Below are positions 8,785-18,461 of a stretch of 64,000 bases of DNA, in pieces. The stretch's first letter is position 1; the number at the start of each line of letters is the position of its first letter. Where the stretch lies: assembly GCA_025934735.1 (NCBI GenBank), contig JAICWP010000013.1:1-64000 (forward strand). The letters are read 5' to 3'. Made by a program: the position numbers and the translations under genes. This DNA is from Terriglobales bacterium (lineage in GTDB: Bacteria > Acidobacteriota > Terriglobia > Terriglobales > Acidobacteriaceae). The notes below the pieces were generated by a model that saw only the letters and a list, made by a program, of their open reading frames with translations, did no database searches and was not told the DNA's origin.

Positions 8785-9894
8785 CTAGTTCGCACCCATA
8801 AAGAACAAGTCCACCACCCGGTCCGCGGGATCAAGCAGAAGAATGCGTGCGCCCAAAGTCACCCGCACCCATCCGCCGGGCAGCCGGGGCAGACGTTCGT
8901 TGCACTGTTCAGGGAGCGGCCGAACCCGCTTCTGTAAGCCGGGAGGCAAGGTTCCATTGCGCTGTAGCTGGCGCTCCAGGCCGGGCGGAAGCCTGTCGCG
9001 CTTAGCCAAGCCGGGCGGCAGATCGCGATAACTGTCGGCTACGCAATCGCTGATCACTTCGCGCTCGCGGTCGGAGAATCCCATGGGGCCCCGTTCATAA
9101 GTGTCGTCGGAACGGTAAATGCGGCCACGATGGTCGCGATCCTCGCCCCGATCATCATCATCATCTTCCTCATCATCATTGTGCCGGCGCGCACGGCGCT
9201 GCTCTGCGTCAGGGCCGGGATCCTGATCGGGATACCCGGCATAGGCATCCTGATCACGCGGCTGAGGCTGCTGCGCTTGTTGGGGCTGCTGTGGAGGGGC
9301 TGCCGCAACCGCTGTCGCAGGCGGTGCGCCCACCGTCCATACAAGCAAGGCTTCCGATTCGACCAGGGCGGGCTTCTTGCCGGTGGCGGCCGCTACTCCC
9401 GTTCCCGCTGCCGCTCCGCTGGCCGCGCCGATAGCTGCTCCTTTGCCGCCGCCGAAGATCCCGCCCAATATTGCGCCCAGCGCGGTTGTTCCTCCGATTT
9501 TGGCAACGTTTGACTTGGTGTGGGATTCACCCTTGATCACAAAAGGATTGGCTGAGACCGCGTAGCTGCGTCCGCCGGTCTGGATGGTGCGCAGCGCCAG
9601 TGTCAGCTCGCCCGGGCTGCTCAGTCTTCCGGAACTCTTAACATGCACCACCTGACCGGTCACAGCGGCGCCCTGAGCAAACAAGGTTCTGCCGTTCACC
9701 ACCACTGGAGCGGCCAGAGTGCCATGAAAGCGCTCCCCCAGCTTCGCGGTTTCGCTGCTCAACTTCTCAGTCACACGCACGGTTACGCGCGTTCCGGACG
9801 GGATGTTGGCATTCGCTGCAGCCGTGGCCGAGCCTGCCAGAGCTGCCATGAATAGCACAAGCAGAACAGAACAGTTCCTCAGACGCCAAGTCAT
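8785..9894 (-). CDS. Secreted protein with glycine zipper, acidic tract and LPPGL repeats
   Basis: 369 residues from the ATG at 9894, which begins a signal peptide (MTWRLRNCSVLLVLFMAALA). After cleavage comes a beta-domain (IPSGTRVTVRVTEKLSSETAKLGERFHGTL), then a glycine-zipper membrane-associating segment (GGTTALGAILGGIFGGGKGA and on), a Q/P-rich linker, a highly charged Asp/Glu/Arg tract, and a C-terminal part in which LPPGL occurs three times about 12 residues apart. The acidic tract corresponds to a CAT-rich simple repeat near 9150-9180. No function recognised; an envelope location is inferred. Confidence 0.75.
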   Translation of the reverse strand: MTWRLRNCSVLLVLFMAALAGSATAAANANIPSGTRVTVRVTEKLSSETAKLGERFHGTLAAPVVVNGRTLFAQGAAVTGQVVHVKSSGRLSSPGELTLALRTIQTGGRSYAVSANPFVIKGESHTKSNVAKIGGTTALGAILGGIFGGGKGAAIGAASGAAAGTGVAAATGKKPALVESEALLVWTVGAPPATAVAAAPPQQPQQAQQPQPRDQDAYAGYPDQDPGPDAEQRRARRHNDDEEDDDDDRGEDRDHRGRIYRSDDTYERGPMGFSDREREVISDCVADSYRDLPPGLAKRDRLPPGLERQLQRNGTLPPGLQKRVRPLPEQCNERLPRLPGGWVRVTLGARILLLDPADRVVDLFFMGAN

Positions 9895-10044
9895 ACGTTT
9901 CCGCCTAAAAGAAGAAAATAAAGTGCCAGAGTTGAAATGGTAGGAGGGCGGCGAACGGGGGACAATGTACGAAAGTATCTGAACCGCAGGGTACCGCAGC
10001 TCGGGGTGCGGTGGCCGACTAAACCCTTGCAAGAATGCTGAGGC

Positions 10045-10755
10045 TTACTTCATCGCCTGCAGGCGCGTCGCAGCCATTTCCGCGGCCGGACTGGTGGGAT
10101 TGTCTTTCTGAATCTGCTGATAAAGCTTGCGTGCCTCATCCGGCTGTTTGGCGTTGTAGGTCTCTGCCAATCCCAATTGGGCCTGAACCTTGCTGACCGC
10201 GGTGGTGGGATGAGCAATCAGCTGCTGGTAGAGTTCGATGGCCTGTTTGTCGCGTCCCGTGCTGCGATATTGGCTTGCCAGCGCCAGCTTGGCTAATGAA
10301 GCCAGGTCAGCGTTGCCGGCATGGGAGATGTCCTGCAGTTCTTTCTCCGCCGCCGCGGTATTCCCCAAATCCAGGTCAGTTAGCGCGGCAAAGTAGCGGG
10401 CGATTGCCGCATTGTGCGTGTGCGGATATTTCTGCGCGACGGACTGGAACAGCGGCTGGGCAGCCTTGGCCCGCTCCTGTACGGAGCTGAAGGTGGTCAT
10501 GCCCGGTTGCTGCGGGGTGCCGGCAGGAACAATGGAGGCGTCGTAGGTGCGGAAAGCGCCCGCCATGGCCAGACTGGCCGCTTCGTTTTGCTGTTGCAGG
10601 TAATAGTACCCAGCCAGGCTGAAGGCGACGATTACGGCGGCAATAATGCCCAGAATGGTGAGGATCCTGCGGTGTTCCACCGCCCATGAAACGGTCTCCG
10701 CGGTCATTACCGCGAATCTGTCTTGTTTAAGGTTATGCCGAACTTCTGCTCGCAC
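10045..10755 (-). CDS. YfgM-like inner-membrane TPR protein
   Basis: 236 residues. The GTG start at 10755 keeps the conserved LKQDRFA motif that precedes the membrane helix in this family, and AAGGA lies five bases upstream. A single membrane segment (ILTILGIIAAVIVAFSLAGYYYL) is followed by TPR-type helices (AAIARYFAALTDLDLGNTAAAEKEL, DKQAIELYQQLI, ARKLYQQIQKDNP). E. coli YfgM is an ancillary SecYEG/periplasmic chaperone partner. The fold assignment is firm; the SecYEG role here is only by analogy. Confidence 0.75.
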   Translation of the reverse strand: MRAEVRHNLKQDRFAVMTAETVSWAVEHRRILTILGIIAAVIVAFSLAGYYYLQQQNEAASLAMAGAFRTYDASIVPAGTPQQPGMTTFSSVQERAKAAQPLFQSVAQKYPHTHNAAIARYFAALTDLDLGNTAAAEKELQDISHAGNADLASLAKLALASQYRSTGRDKQAIELYQQLIAHPTTAVSKVQAQLGLAETYNAKQPDEARKLYQQIQKDNPTSPAAEMAATRLQAMK

Positions 10756-10989
10756 GGGGTTCCTTCTGAGGCACAGTGCCGGTGGGCTAAAAATCAGTGT
10801 AACAGCCGCAAAAAGCCACCGTCAACGAACCCCGCTCCGGGCAAAAACCCACGCTGGTCAGCGTCTGTGCTCTCCCTGGCAGTGCAACCGGCAGGGCGGC
10901 CCGGCCGTCGAACAGAAGAGTACCATTTCTAATAGGCAGAGCTGCCGGCCGGAGCTGAGGGGCGGGGCCGTGCGGAAAAGGGGTTTGGC

Positions 10990-13911
10990 ATGCGCAAAGC
11001 CGCCATCATCATCGGCATCATTATTGCCATTGTTATCGGCATCCTGCTGGTCGCGCCGCTGTTCATCAACGTCAACCAGTACCGGCCGCAAATCCAAAGT
11101 GAGTTGCAGCAGAAACTCGGTCGCAAGGTCACCTTTGGCGACCTGCACCTGCGGCTGCTTACCCCACGAGTGCGCGTGGACAATGTGACCGTCAGCGAAG
11201 ATCCCCGTTTCTCCAGCGGACGGCCCTTCGCCCAGGCACACGAGCTCGATGTTTCCATCGCGCTGCTTCCGCTCATCACCGGCAATGTGCAGGTCAAATC
11301 GCTCACCCTGCAGCAGCCCGATATTGAGCTGGTCCGCAATGCGCAGGGCGTGTGGAACTTCTCCACCATCGGCCAACCGCCTCCGGGCTCGACCACTCAG
11401 CCGAAGCAGCCCGCGCCGAGCAAGCCGGGTTCGCAGCAGAATGCCGGCGGCTTCGAACTGAACAACCTGCAGATCAGCGATGGCCAGATCGCGATTACCG
11501 ACGCGCAGAATCACCAGCCGCGCACGGTGTACAACCACATTGACGTGAGCTTGAGCAATTTCGCGCCCGGCTGGCCATTTTCTGTTTCCGCAACGGTCCA
11601 TCTGCCCGGTCCCGGCACGCAGGTGGTCAGCCTGGATGGAACCGGCGGGCCTATCAACAATTCCAACATGATAGCCACGCCCTTTGACGGTACGCTCAAG
11701 CTGCAGCAGGTGGCGCTCTCTTCGGCGCAGAAGTTCCTGAACACGCCGGCGCTGGCGGGAACTGACGCCATCGTCTCCGGCAAGATGAAGATCCGCAACC
11801 AGGCCGGCAGCCTCGCCTCCGAAGGCAACATCAAGCTGCAGGACCCGATCATTCGCGGCGTGAAGCTCGGGTATCCGATCACCGCCGACTACAACCTGGC
11901 CGATGACTTGAACAGCGATGTGCTCAATATCAGCAAGGGCGCGCTGCAACTGGGTTCAACGCCGCTGTCTATCACCGGCAGCATGAATCTGAAGCCGACA
12001 CCGGCGCAGGTCAATGTGCAACTGAAAGCGTCGGATGTTTCTCTCGGCGAAGTGGCTCAGCTGGCTTCAGCAATGGGCGTGGCCTTCGCGCCGGGCATGA
12101 ACATCAATGGGCGCCTCAACGCCGATGTGCACGCTCAGGGAACCACCAACAGCCCGGCGCTGAACGGTTCAATCTCGGCTCGCAACCTGGACATCAGCGG
12201 CAAGGGCTTGCCGCAGGCAGTGAAGGTGCCGGCAGTGGACCTGCCCATGACGCCCACCCAGGTCAGCTCCAACGATTTCACTGCTTCCGCCGGCAACACC
12301 AGGCTGAGCACGCAGTTCACCCTGACCGGCTACACTGGCGCCTCGCCTGATATCAATGCCACTGTGCGAACGGCGAATGCGCAGGTGGGCGACCTGATTA
12401 ATATTGGGAAGGCCTATGGCGCCACTGCGCTGGAGGGAATGAGCGGCACCGGAACCTTGAGCCTGAATGTGCGCGCTTCTGGCCCGCTCAAGAATGCTTC
12501 CGCTATGAAGTTCAGCGGTACCGGCCAGCTGGTGAACGCGTCCGTGAAAACGCCCAGCCTCACTCAGCCGCTGAATGTGCGCAACGCCGACCTGCGCTTC
12601 ACCCAGAACTCCATGGCCGTGGACAAACTGGTGGCATCGCTCGGCCAGAGCAGCGCCACTGGCAATATAACCATGCGCGACTTCGCCGCGCCTCAAGTGC
12701 AGTTCGACATCATGTCGCCCAAGATTGATGTGGTGCAGCTGCAGCAGATCACTGCCACGGCTCCCGCGCCGCCAAAGAACAGAGCAAGCGGCTGGAGCCT
12801 GGTGCCGCGCGTGTATGCGGCAGCGCCGCCACAGCCCTCCATCCTCACCCGCATGACAGGCACAGGCACATTGATGGTGGGCACCATCCTTTATGACCAG
12901 CTGGTGCTCAACAATGTGCGCTCCAACGTGAATCTGAACCGCGGCTTGATTACGCTCTCGCCCCTCACAGCGCAGCTGTATGGCGGGCAAGAGAGCGGCG
13001 CCATTGTGCTGGATGCTCGTCAAACCCCTATGGCGGTTAAGGTCCAGAGCAAGCTCGCCAATGTGGACGCCAACAAGCTGGTCTCTTCGGTCACGTCCAT
13101 CAAACAGACGCTCTACGGATTGCTCGCGGCCAACACCAATATGGGCTTTGCCGCCGCCTCTTCCAGCGACATGGCGCGCACGCTGAATGGCACGTTCAAT
13201 ATCGACCTGACCAAGGGGCGGATCGTCGGCATTGACCTGCTGCATGAGTTGGGCAACGTTGGCAAATTTCTGAGCGGCGCGCCTGCCGCCGGTTCGCAGC
13301 CCGTCACCAATCTTCTAAAGCTCACGGGTACTTTCGACGTGCGCAATGGCCTGGCGCAGACTAACAACCTGCAGGCGCAGATTGAGGGCGGCAGCCTTGG
13401 GGCCACCGGCGCCGTTAACCTGGTGAACAATGCTCTAAACCTGCACCTCACGGCGGTGCTCTCGAAATGGTTCTCCAATAAAGTGGGTGGAACTTCCGTG
13501 GGGGGCTTCATGAATACGGCGCTGGCTAACAATCAAGGCGAACTGGTGATCCCGGTGCTGATCACCGGCACCTTCCAGCACCCCATCGTGGCGCCCGACG
13601 TGCAAAAAGTAGCTCAGATGAAGTTGCAACGCTTGCTGCCCACCACAGGCAATCCTGCGCTGGGGCAAGCGGTGGGCGCCCTGCTCGGCGGCAAAAGCGG
13701 ACAGAAGCCCAATCTGGGTAACATTCTCGGCACGCTTACGGGGCAGCAGCAACAGCCCGCCGCTGCCGGGCAGCAGCCGGCAAAGCCACAGCCAGGTCAG
13801 CCGCAGAACCAGCAGCAGCCCAAAGCCAATCCATTGGGCGATATTCTGAACCAGGTATTTGGGGGGAAGAAGCAACAGCAGCAGCCACCGCCGCCACAAA
13901 AACCGCAATGA
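10990..13911 (+). CDS. AsmA family envelope protein
   Basis: 973 residues. The N-terminal membrane anchor (AAIIIGIIIAIVIGILLVAPLF) is followed by INVNQYRPQIQSELQQKLGRKVTFGDLHL, the AsmA N-terminal signature. A long run of beta-strand repeats follows and the AsmA C-terminal domain (LNGTFNIDLTKGRIVGIDLLHELGNVGKFL). The last 70 residues are Gln/Pro-rich low-complexity sequence. AsmA-like proteins are thought to bridge the envelope and move phospholipids to the outer membrane. Transcribed divergently from the YfgM-like gene. Confidence 0.85.
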   Translation: MRKAAIIIGIIIAIVIGILLVAPLFINVNQYRPQIQSELQQKLGRKVTFGDLHLRLLTPRVRVDNVTVSEDPRFSSGRPFAQAHELDVSIALLPLITGNVQVKSLTLQQPDIELVRNAQGVWNFSTIGQPPPGSTTQPKQPAPSKPGSQQNAGGFELNNLQISDGQIAITDAQNHQPRTVYNHIDVSLSNFAPGWPFSVSATVHLPGPGTQVVSLDGTGGPINNSNMIATPFDGTLKLQQVALSSAQKFLNTPALAGTDAIVSGKMKIRNQAGSLASEGNIKLQDPIIRGVKLGYPITADYNLADDLNSDVLNISKGALQLGSTPLSITGSMNLKPTPAQVNVQLKASDVSLGEVAQLASAMGVAFAPGMNINGRLNADVHAQGTTNSPALNGSISARNLDISGKGLPQAVKVPAVDLPMTPTQVSSNDFTASAGNTRLSTQFTLTGYTGASPDINATVRTANAQVGDLINIGKAYGATALEGMSGTGTLSLNVRASGPLKNASAMKFSGTGQLVNASVKTPSLTQPLNVRNADLRFTQNSMAVDKLVASLGQSSATGNITMRDFAAPQVQFDIMSPKIDVVQLQQITATAPAPPKNRASGWSLVPRVYAAAPPQPSILTRMTGTGTLMVGTILYDQLVLNNVRSNVNLNRGLITLSPLTAQLYGGQESGAIVLDARQTPMAVKVQSKLANVDANKLVSSVTSIKQTLYGLLAANTNMGFAAASSSDMARTLNGTFNIDLTKGRIVGIDLLHELGNVGKFLSGAPAAGSQPVTNLLKLTGTFDVRNGLAQTNNLQAQIEGGSLGATGAVNLVNNALNLHLTAVLSKWFSNKVGGTSVGGFMNTALANNQGELVIPVLITGTFQHPIVAPDVQKVAQMKLQRLLPTTGNPALGQAVGALLGGKSGQKPNLGNILGTLTGQQQQPAAAGQQPAKPQPGQPQNQQQPKANPLGDILNQVFGGKKQQQQPPPPQKPQ

Positions 13912-14011
13912 AAAGAGTCGCTCGCAACAGTGAGTGCGATGCTTCGCGGGAACGGTCAAAAACTGCGGGCAGAAGCGTCAGTATCCGCTGTCAAATCAGT
14001 GGCTACTGAAC

Positions 14012-14380
14012 TTAGCGCGACGCTTCCTCGAGCCGTCCCTGCTCCAGCTTTTCCTGGCACTCGATGCAATGGCGGGTCCAGGGCACCGCTTCCAGGCGCT
14101 TGGGATTGATTTCCTTCCCGCAGGAGATGCACTGGCCGAACGTTCCTTCGTGAATGCGGCTGAGCGCGCCTTCTACCATCTGCAGCAGCTGACGCTCGTT
14201 GTTGCTCTGGTGAAAAAGAAATTCCTTAGTATAAGAGCTGGCAGCCCGATCGGCGATGTCCTGCGCCGTGCCCTCGTCCGCGGAACGGCCGTCCTGTTCG
14301 GTGCGGGAAACGTTGCGCTTCAGTTGGTGCTGGCGTTCTTCCAGGCGCTTTTTGAATTGATCCAACTTCCTCTTGTCCAT
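14012..14380 (-). CDS. DksA/TraR-type C4 zinc-finger protein
   Basis: 122 residues from the ATG at 14380; the open frame runs further upstream but family alignment starts at MDKRKLDQFKKRLEERQ. An N-terminal coiled coil is followed by FGQCISCGKEINPKRL and RHCIECQ, a complete four-cysteine zinc finger of the dksA/traR type. Such proteins bind the secondary channel of RNA polymerase. The acidic DxxDxA tip of true DksA is replaced by TAQDIADRAAS, so it may be a general DksA-like protein rather than the ppGpp cofactor. Confidence 0.85.
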   Translation of the reverse strand: MDKRKLDQFKKRLEERQHQLKRNVSRTEQDGRSADEGTAQDIADRAASSYTKEFLFHQSNNERQLLQMVEGALSRIHEGTFGQCISCGKEINPKRLEAVPWTRHCIECQEKLEQGRLEEASR

Positions 14381-15027
14381 GTACGTCCCTGCCGGGTTCG
14401 ACGGCAGCCTTCCTAGGTATTCTCCAGTTATTTGGGGCAAACATTGATGATATTCGCCGATGTTGAAGTGCGTCAACTGGGGAAGGCGCGAGCGGATGAT
14501 CTGTCTGGTTTCCGCTACACACCACTGGGATCCCAAGTGCCGAGGCGGAGTGCCGAGCTGAGACAGGAACAACATAGCTTCTTGTAGGCCGAACGTTGTC
14601 CTCGCGCGTAGCCCCACGGTGTGCCGAAGCATGAGAGCTGAGCCCGGCACGGCGTCCCATCGCCCAGATGCCCTCCACGTCAAGGGCGCATTTTCGATCA
14701 AAAAAAAGCGGCCCCATTTCTGGGGCCACCCTAAAGAGGCAAGGGAGGGAGGGAAAGTCAGGGAAGGCGATGCTTACCAGCTCGAAAAGCAGAGCCGGAA
14801 TGGAGATGTCGAGATCGTACGAAGAGGGTTGAAGTCATTTGGTTGAAACGGCCTCTTTTATTGTCTTTGCAAATAGCACTTCCCAAGCCAAAGGGCAGCC
14901 ATGCCGAATTGTTTCCTCCGACTAGGGGAAGTCCTTTCCGTTTTGGCACTTAGCACTGAGAGGCACGTTCGAGCACAAATGTATCTAAGGTGACCAACTG
15001 ATAACTGGTTGCAAGTCAATTCCAACC
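14381..15027. other. 647-bp gap without a supportable gene
   Basis: It lies between the DksA-like start and the stop of the NtrC-type regulator. The only clear element is a minus-strand terminator (14700-14727). The 300 bp before it (14728-15027) could be a long 3' untranslated region of the regulator mRNA or a separate small RNA. The reading frames present lack ribosome binding sites and family resemblance. Confidence 0.5.
14700..14727 (-). terminator. Rho-independent terminator with GAAA tetraloop
   Basis: On the minus strand GGCCCCA-GAAA-TGGGGCC forms a 7-bp stem capped by a GNRA tetraloop, followed by GC and eight U. It lies 300 nt beyond the stop of the regulator gene at 15028, so it ends either that transcript or a small RNA between. 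Confidence 0.85.
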
Positions 15028-16515
15028 CTAGGCAGGTCTTTGCTCTTTTGAGAGACGACTCTGCTGTTCTATCGCTTTGAGCTTGTTGAGCAAGGCTTTG
15101 TAGCTGATTTTGAGGATCTTGGCAGCCTGTCGGCGGTTCCAGCGGGTCTGGGCCAGTACCCGTTCAATGGCTTCCTGCTCCGCTTTCATAGCCGCCCGGC
15201 GGCCAATCTCCAGCAAAGAAAGGGACTCCGCTTCTCCATCCACCGCCGGAGCGGCCGGAAGGCTATTCACGGCCGAGCCATCAGCTCCGGGAGCGGCTGC
15301 TGCAGCCGCGGCCGCCAAGGGCTGCGGATAGGAAGAAAAAATCGGCTTATGAGTGGAAAGCTCGCGGATAATCTGTGCCTCATTGCCCACAATGACATAG
15401 CGCTTGACCAGGTTTTCCAGTTCGCGGATGTTGCCCGGCCAGGTGTAGTCCATGATGCGGGTTTTGGCGTAGTCGCCGAACGGGGGCGGCTGCTTGCCGT
15501 AATACTCGCTATAGCGGCGCAGAAAATACTCCAAAAACAGCGGAATCTCTTCCCGCCGCTCCCGCAGGGGCGGAATGTGGATGCTGACTACGTTCAGACG
15601 GTAAAAGAGATCCTCGCGGAACTGGCCGCTCTGCACCGCTTGCTCCAGAGGCTTATTGGTAGCGGCCAGGATGCGCACATCCACCGCAATGTCGCGCTTG
15701 CCGCCCAAACGGGAAAACTCCCCGTCCTGCAGCACGTGCAGCAGCTTGGCCTGCAACGCGGGGTGCATTTCGCTGATTTCGTCCAGAAACAGCGTACCCT
15801 GGTTGGCTTGGTCGAACTTCCCGGGTTTCTGCCGGTTAGCGCCAGTGAAGGCTCCTGGTTCGTACCCAAAAAGCTCGCTTTCGAGCAGTTCGTTGGGAAT
15901 AGCGGCGCAATTGACCTTCACGAAGCTGCGCTCGCGGCGGCCGGAGAAGGAGTGGATCATGCGCGCCACTACTTCCTTGCCGGTGCCGCTTTCGCCGCGA
16001 ATGAGCACGGTGGCGTTAGTATCGGCCACTTGCTCAATGGTTAGCTTTACTTCTTCCATCTTCGGGCTATTCCCGAAAGTCATGGAAAAATCGCTCTGCC
16101 GGCGCATTTGCTCGCGCAGCTGGCTGACCTCGGTGAGCAGCTTCTGTTTATCCAGGACCTTGGCAAGACGGATGTCCAACTCTTTGGGTTCAAAGGGTTT
16201 GCTGATGTAATCGTCGGCCCCCAGCCGGGAAGCCTTGAAAATCTGCTCGGGGCTGTTTTGCCCGGAGAGCATGACCACGGCGACTTCCGGCTTGATTTGC
16301 TTCAGGCGCTCCAGTGCCTCGATGCCGTCCATGCCCGGCATGGCAATATCCAGCAGAACCAGGGTTGGGTCGAAGGAGCGGAACATGCGGAGGGCTTCTT
16401 CGCCGCTGCCGGCGGTGTTGACCTCAAAATTACGACGTGAAAAATAAGCGCTCAAATAGCGGGACATCGTTGCGTCGTCGTCCACAATCAACATGCGGAC
16501 ATTCTGTTCGGCCAC
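15028..16515 (-). CDS. Sigma-54-dependent NtrC-type response regulator
   Basis: 495 residues from a GTG at 16515, chosen because AGGAG lies six bases upstream; a GTG seven codons earlier has no such site. Receiver domain residues 1-125 with the phospho-acceptor Asp near 56 (LVLLDIAMP). Then a AAA+ domain with Walker A GESGTGKE, the sigma-54 contact loop GAFTGA, and the Walker B region TLFLDEIS. An Ala-rich linker and a Fis-type helix-turn-helix end it (RRQAAKILKISYKALLNKL). Activates RpoN promoters. The histidine kinase gene about 250 bp upstream is a plausible partner. Confidence 0.93.
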   Translation of the reverse strand: MAEQNVRMLIVDDDATMSRYLSAYFSRRNFEVNTAGSGEEALRMFRSFDPTLVLLDIAMPGMDGIEALERLKQIKPEVAVVMLSGQNSPEQIFKASRLGADDYISKPFEPKELDIRLAKVLDKQKLLTEVSQLREQMRRQSDFSMTFGNSPKMEEVKLTIEQVADTNATVLIRGESGTGKEVVARMIHSFSGRRERSFVKVNCAAIPNELLESELFGYEPGAFTGANRQKPGKFDQANQGTLFLDEISEMHPALQAKLLHVLQDGEFSRLGGKRDIAVDVRILAATNKPLEQAVQSGQFREDLFYRLNVVSIHIPPLRERREEIPLFLEYFLRRYSEYYGKQPPPFGDYAKTRIMDYTWPGNIRELENLVKRYVIVGNEAQIIRELSTHKPIFSSYPQPLAAAAAAAAPGADGSAVNSLPAAPAVDGEAESLSLLEIGRRAAMKAEQEAIERVLAQTRWNRRQAAKILKISYKALLNKLKAIEQQSRLSKEQRPA

Positions 16516-16767
16516 GGGGAACTCCTGAAAATGCACTGAAAAGCAGGTACTACGGTTCAGGCGCTATTTACGGGTGAGCCAGCATTCCCCACCCAAACTG
16601 GGCATTACAGAACCTCAATCACCCCAACGAGGGGAAGCACCATTGTATCTGGATTCCACAAGTTGGAATCGGGTTGCTTACGAGCAAGACATGACCCGGC
16701 AATTAGGTTCCGCCACCGCTCAAAGAAGCTGTAGAAAGGCTGGTTTTGCAAATGCCGGAGAGAAGGA

Positions 16768-18396
16768 TTAGGCGGGAACGGCTTTATTCAGGACCGCCAC
16801 GTCGTTTTTGAGTCCTTTGGCTTTTATGGGCAGGGTGAAAGAGAAGGTGCTGCCCTGGCCGGGACTGCTGGACACCTGCAGCCGACCGCGGTGAGCTTCC
16901 ACGATGCGCTTGGCAATGGCAAGCCCCAGCCCGGAGCCATCCTGTGCCCCGGAGCCGTGAGCACGCCGTATCTGGGCAAACTCGTCAAAAATACGTTCCT
17001 GATCTTCCGGAGCGATACCCACACCAGTGTCCTGAACGCTGATTTCCACATGGTGTGCCTCCGGTTGGGGGCGAACTTGAATCTCGATGCTGCCCTCAGC
17101 GGGGGTGAATTTTATGGCATTGCCAACCAGGTTGATTAGGACCTGCTCAATGCGCTCCCCATCTATTTCCACCCGGAGTGGACGCGAGGGCAACTCCACT
17201 TTCAGCTGCAGGCGGCGCCTGCGTGCTTCTTGCTGGAACAATGCGGCTACGCCATTCACCAGCCTCCGTAGGTCGGTGGCGGCGAACTCCATCTTCATCT
17301 TGCCGGACTCAATCTGGTTGATGTCGAGCATGGAATTCACCAGGCGAATCAGGCGCTTGCAGGCGGCTATGGATTCGGTTAAGGTCTGGCGCTCGCTCTC
17401 GTCCAGACGATCCTGCAGGCTCTCTGCCAGCATCGCGTTATAGCCCAAAATGACACTGAGTGGGGTGCGCAGCTCATGGGTGGCGACGCTAAGAAAATTG
17501 GACTTGAGCTTGTCCAACTCGTGCAGCTTGCGGTTGGCCTCCGCCAGTTCGTCATTGTTGCGCTTGAGCTTATGGATGAGGGAAGCGTTCTCCACCGCGA
17601 GGGCAGTCTGGCTGGCCAGGCCTTGCAAAAAGCGAACCGCAGAGGCGTGAAACTCATAGGGCTCCTGTTCATTGTGTGCGCACAACACACATACCAGGTG
17701 GTTGCCCACAATTCCCGGGACCAGGGCATAGGAGCGGATGTGGTAGCGCTCGGCCCATCCGGAGGCGGTCTCCTCGTGGTCCTGATCGGTCACAATCAGC
17801 CCGCGCTGCAAGGTGCGCTGCAGAGACGGTGAATCAAGAGCATGCCCCAGGGCGGGTGTGCCGTTTCCCTTCCATGCGCCGGCTTCGGCGGTCAACAGGC
17901 AGGCATAGTCCAAGCCCAAGACCCGGCGCACAGCATCTGAGACTTCCGCCGCCACGGTAGCAGGTTCCTGGGACTGGGTGACGGTCCAGCTAATGCGGTA
18001 GAGGGTGTCAATTTCGGAGAGGCGCTTACGCTCTAAGGAGCGACGCACCGCTTGCTTGAGGTCTTCCACCTCGATGGGTTTGAGGAGATATTCGTACGCG
18101 CCTAGTTTAACGGCGTCGAGAGCGGAGATGACCGAGCCGTAACCGGTCATCATCACGGTTACGGTTAATGGGGAGCGCTTGCGGACTTCCGCCAGCACGC
18201 CCAGGCCATCTACCACCGGCATTTTGAGGTCGGTTAAAACCAGGTCGTAGTGGCGCTGGCGGATGGCTTCAATGGCTTCCAATCCGCTGCTGGCAGCCTC
18301 CACATCGTACCCCTCGGCCTGCAGGATGGCTTGGGTGGTAAGCAGGACGCCGGCTTCATCGTCCGCGATGAGGATTTTTGCTTTAGTTGAAACCAT
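16768..18396 (-). CDS. Receiver-GAF-histidine kinase
   Basis: 542 residues, no membrane segment, so cytoplasmic. The N-terminal receiver has its Asp near residue 56 (LVLTDLKMP). A GAF-like sensory region follows (about 130-290), ending in FLQGLASQTALAVENASLI. The HisKA domain has VATHELRTPLSVILGYNAML and the HATPase_c domain has NLVGNAIKFTP, DTGVGIAPEDQ and GSGLGLAIAKRIVE. The N-terminal receiver makes this a kinase that is itself a phosphorelay target. It lies between GvpL/F and the NtrC-type regulator, all in the same direction. Confidence 0.92.
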   Translation of the reverse strand: MVSTKAKILIADDEAGVLLTTQAILQAEGYDVEAASSGLEAIEAIRQRHYDLVLTDLKMPVVDGLGVLAEVRKRSPLTVTVMMTGYGSVISALDAVKLGAYEYLLKPIEVEDLKQAVRRSLERKRLSEIDTLYRISWTVTQSQEPATVAAEVSDAVRRVLGLDYACLLTAEAGAWKGNGTPALGHALDSPSLQRTLQRGLIVTDQDHEETASGWAERYHIRSYALVPGIVGNHLVCVLCAHNEQEPYEFHASAVRFLQGLASQTALAVENASLIHKLKRNNDELAEANRKLHELDKLKSNFLSVATHELRTPLSVILGYNAMLAESLQDRLDESERQTLTESIAACKRLIRLVNSMLDINQIESGKMKMEFAATDLRRLVNGVAALFQQEARRRRLQLKVELPSRPLRVEIDGERIEQVLINLVGNAIKFTPAEGSIEIQVRPQPEAHHVEISVQDTGVGIAPEDQERIFDEFAQIRRAHGSGAQDGSGLGLAIAKRIVEAHRGRLQVSSSPGQGSTFSFTLPIKAKGLKNDVAVLNKAVPA

Positions 18397-18461
18397 GGCC
18401 AGCCTGCGGAATAGAGCTGCTCGTATGCTTCCGAGTTGGATGCGTCCAGCCGGCCTGGCGT

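Noticed and set aside
14758-14949. 63-codon minus-strand frame in the 14.4-15.0 kb gap
   Set aside because: No ribosome binding site, no family resemblance and odd composition; more likely part of an untranslated RNA.
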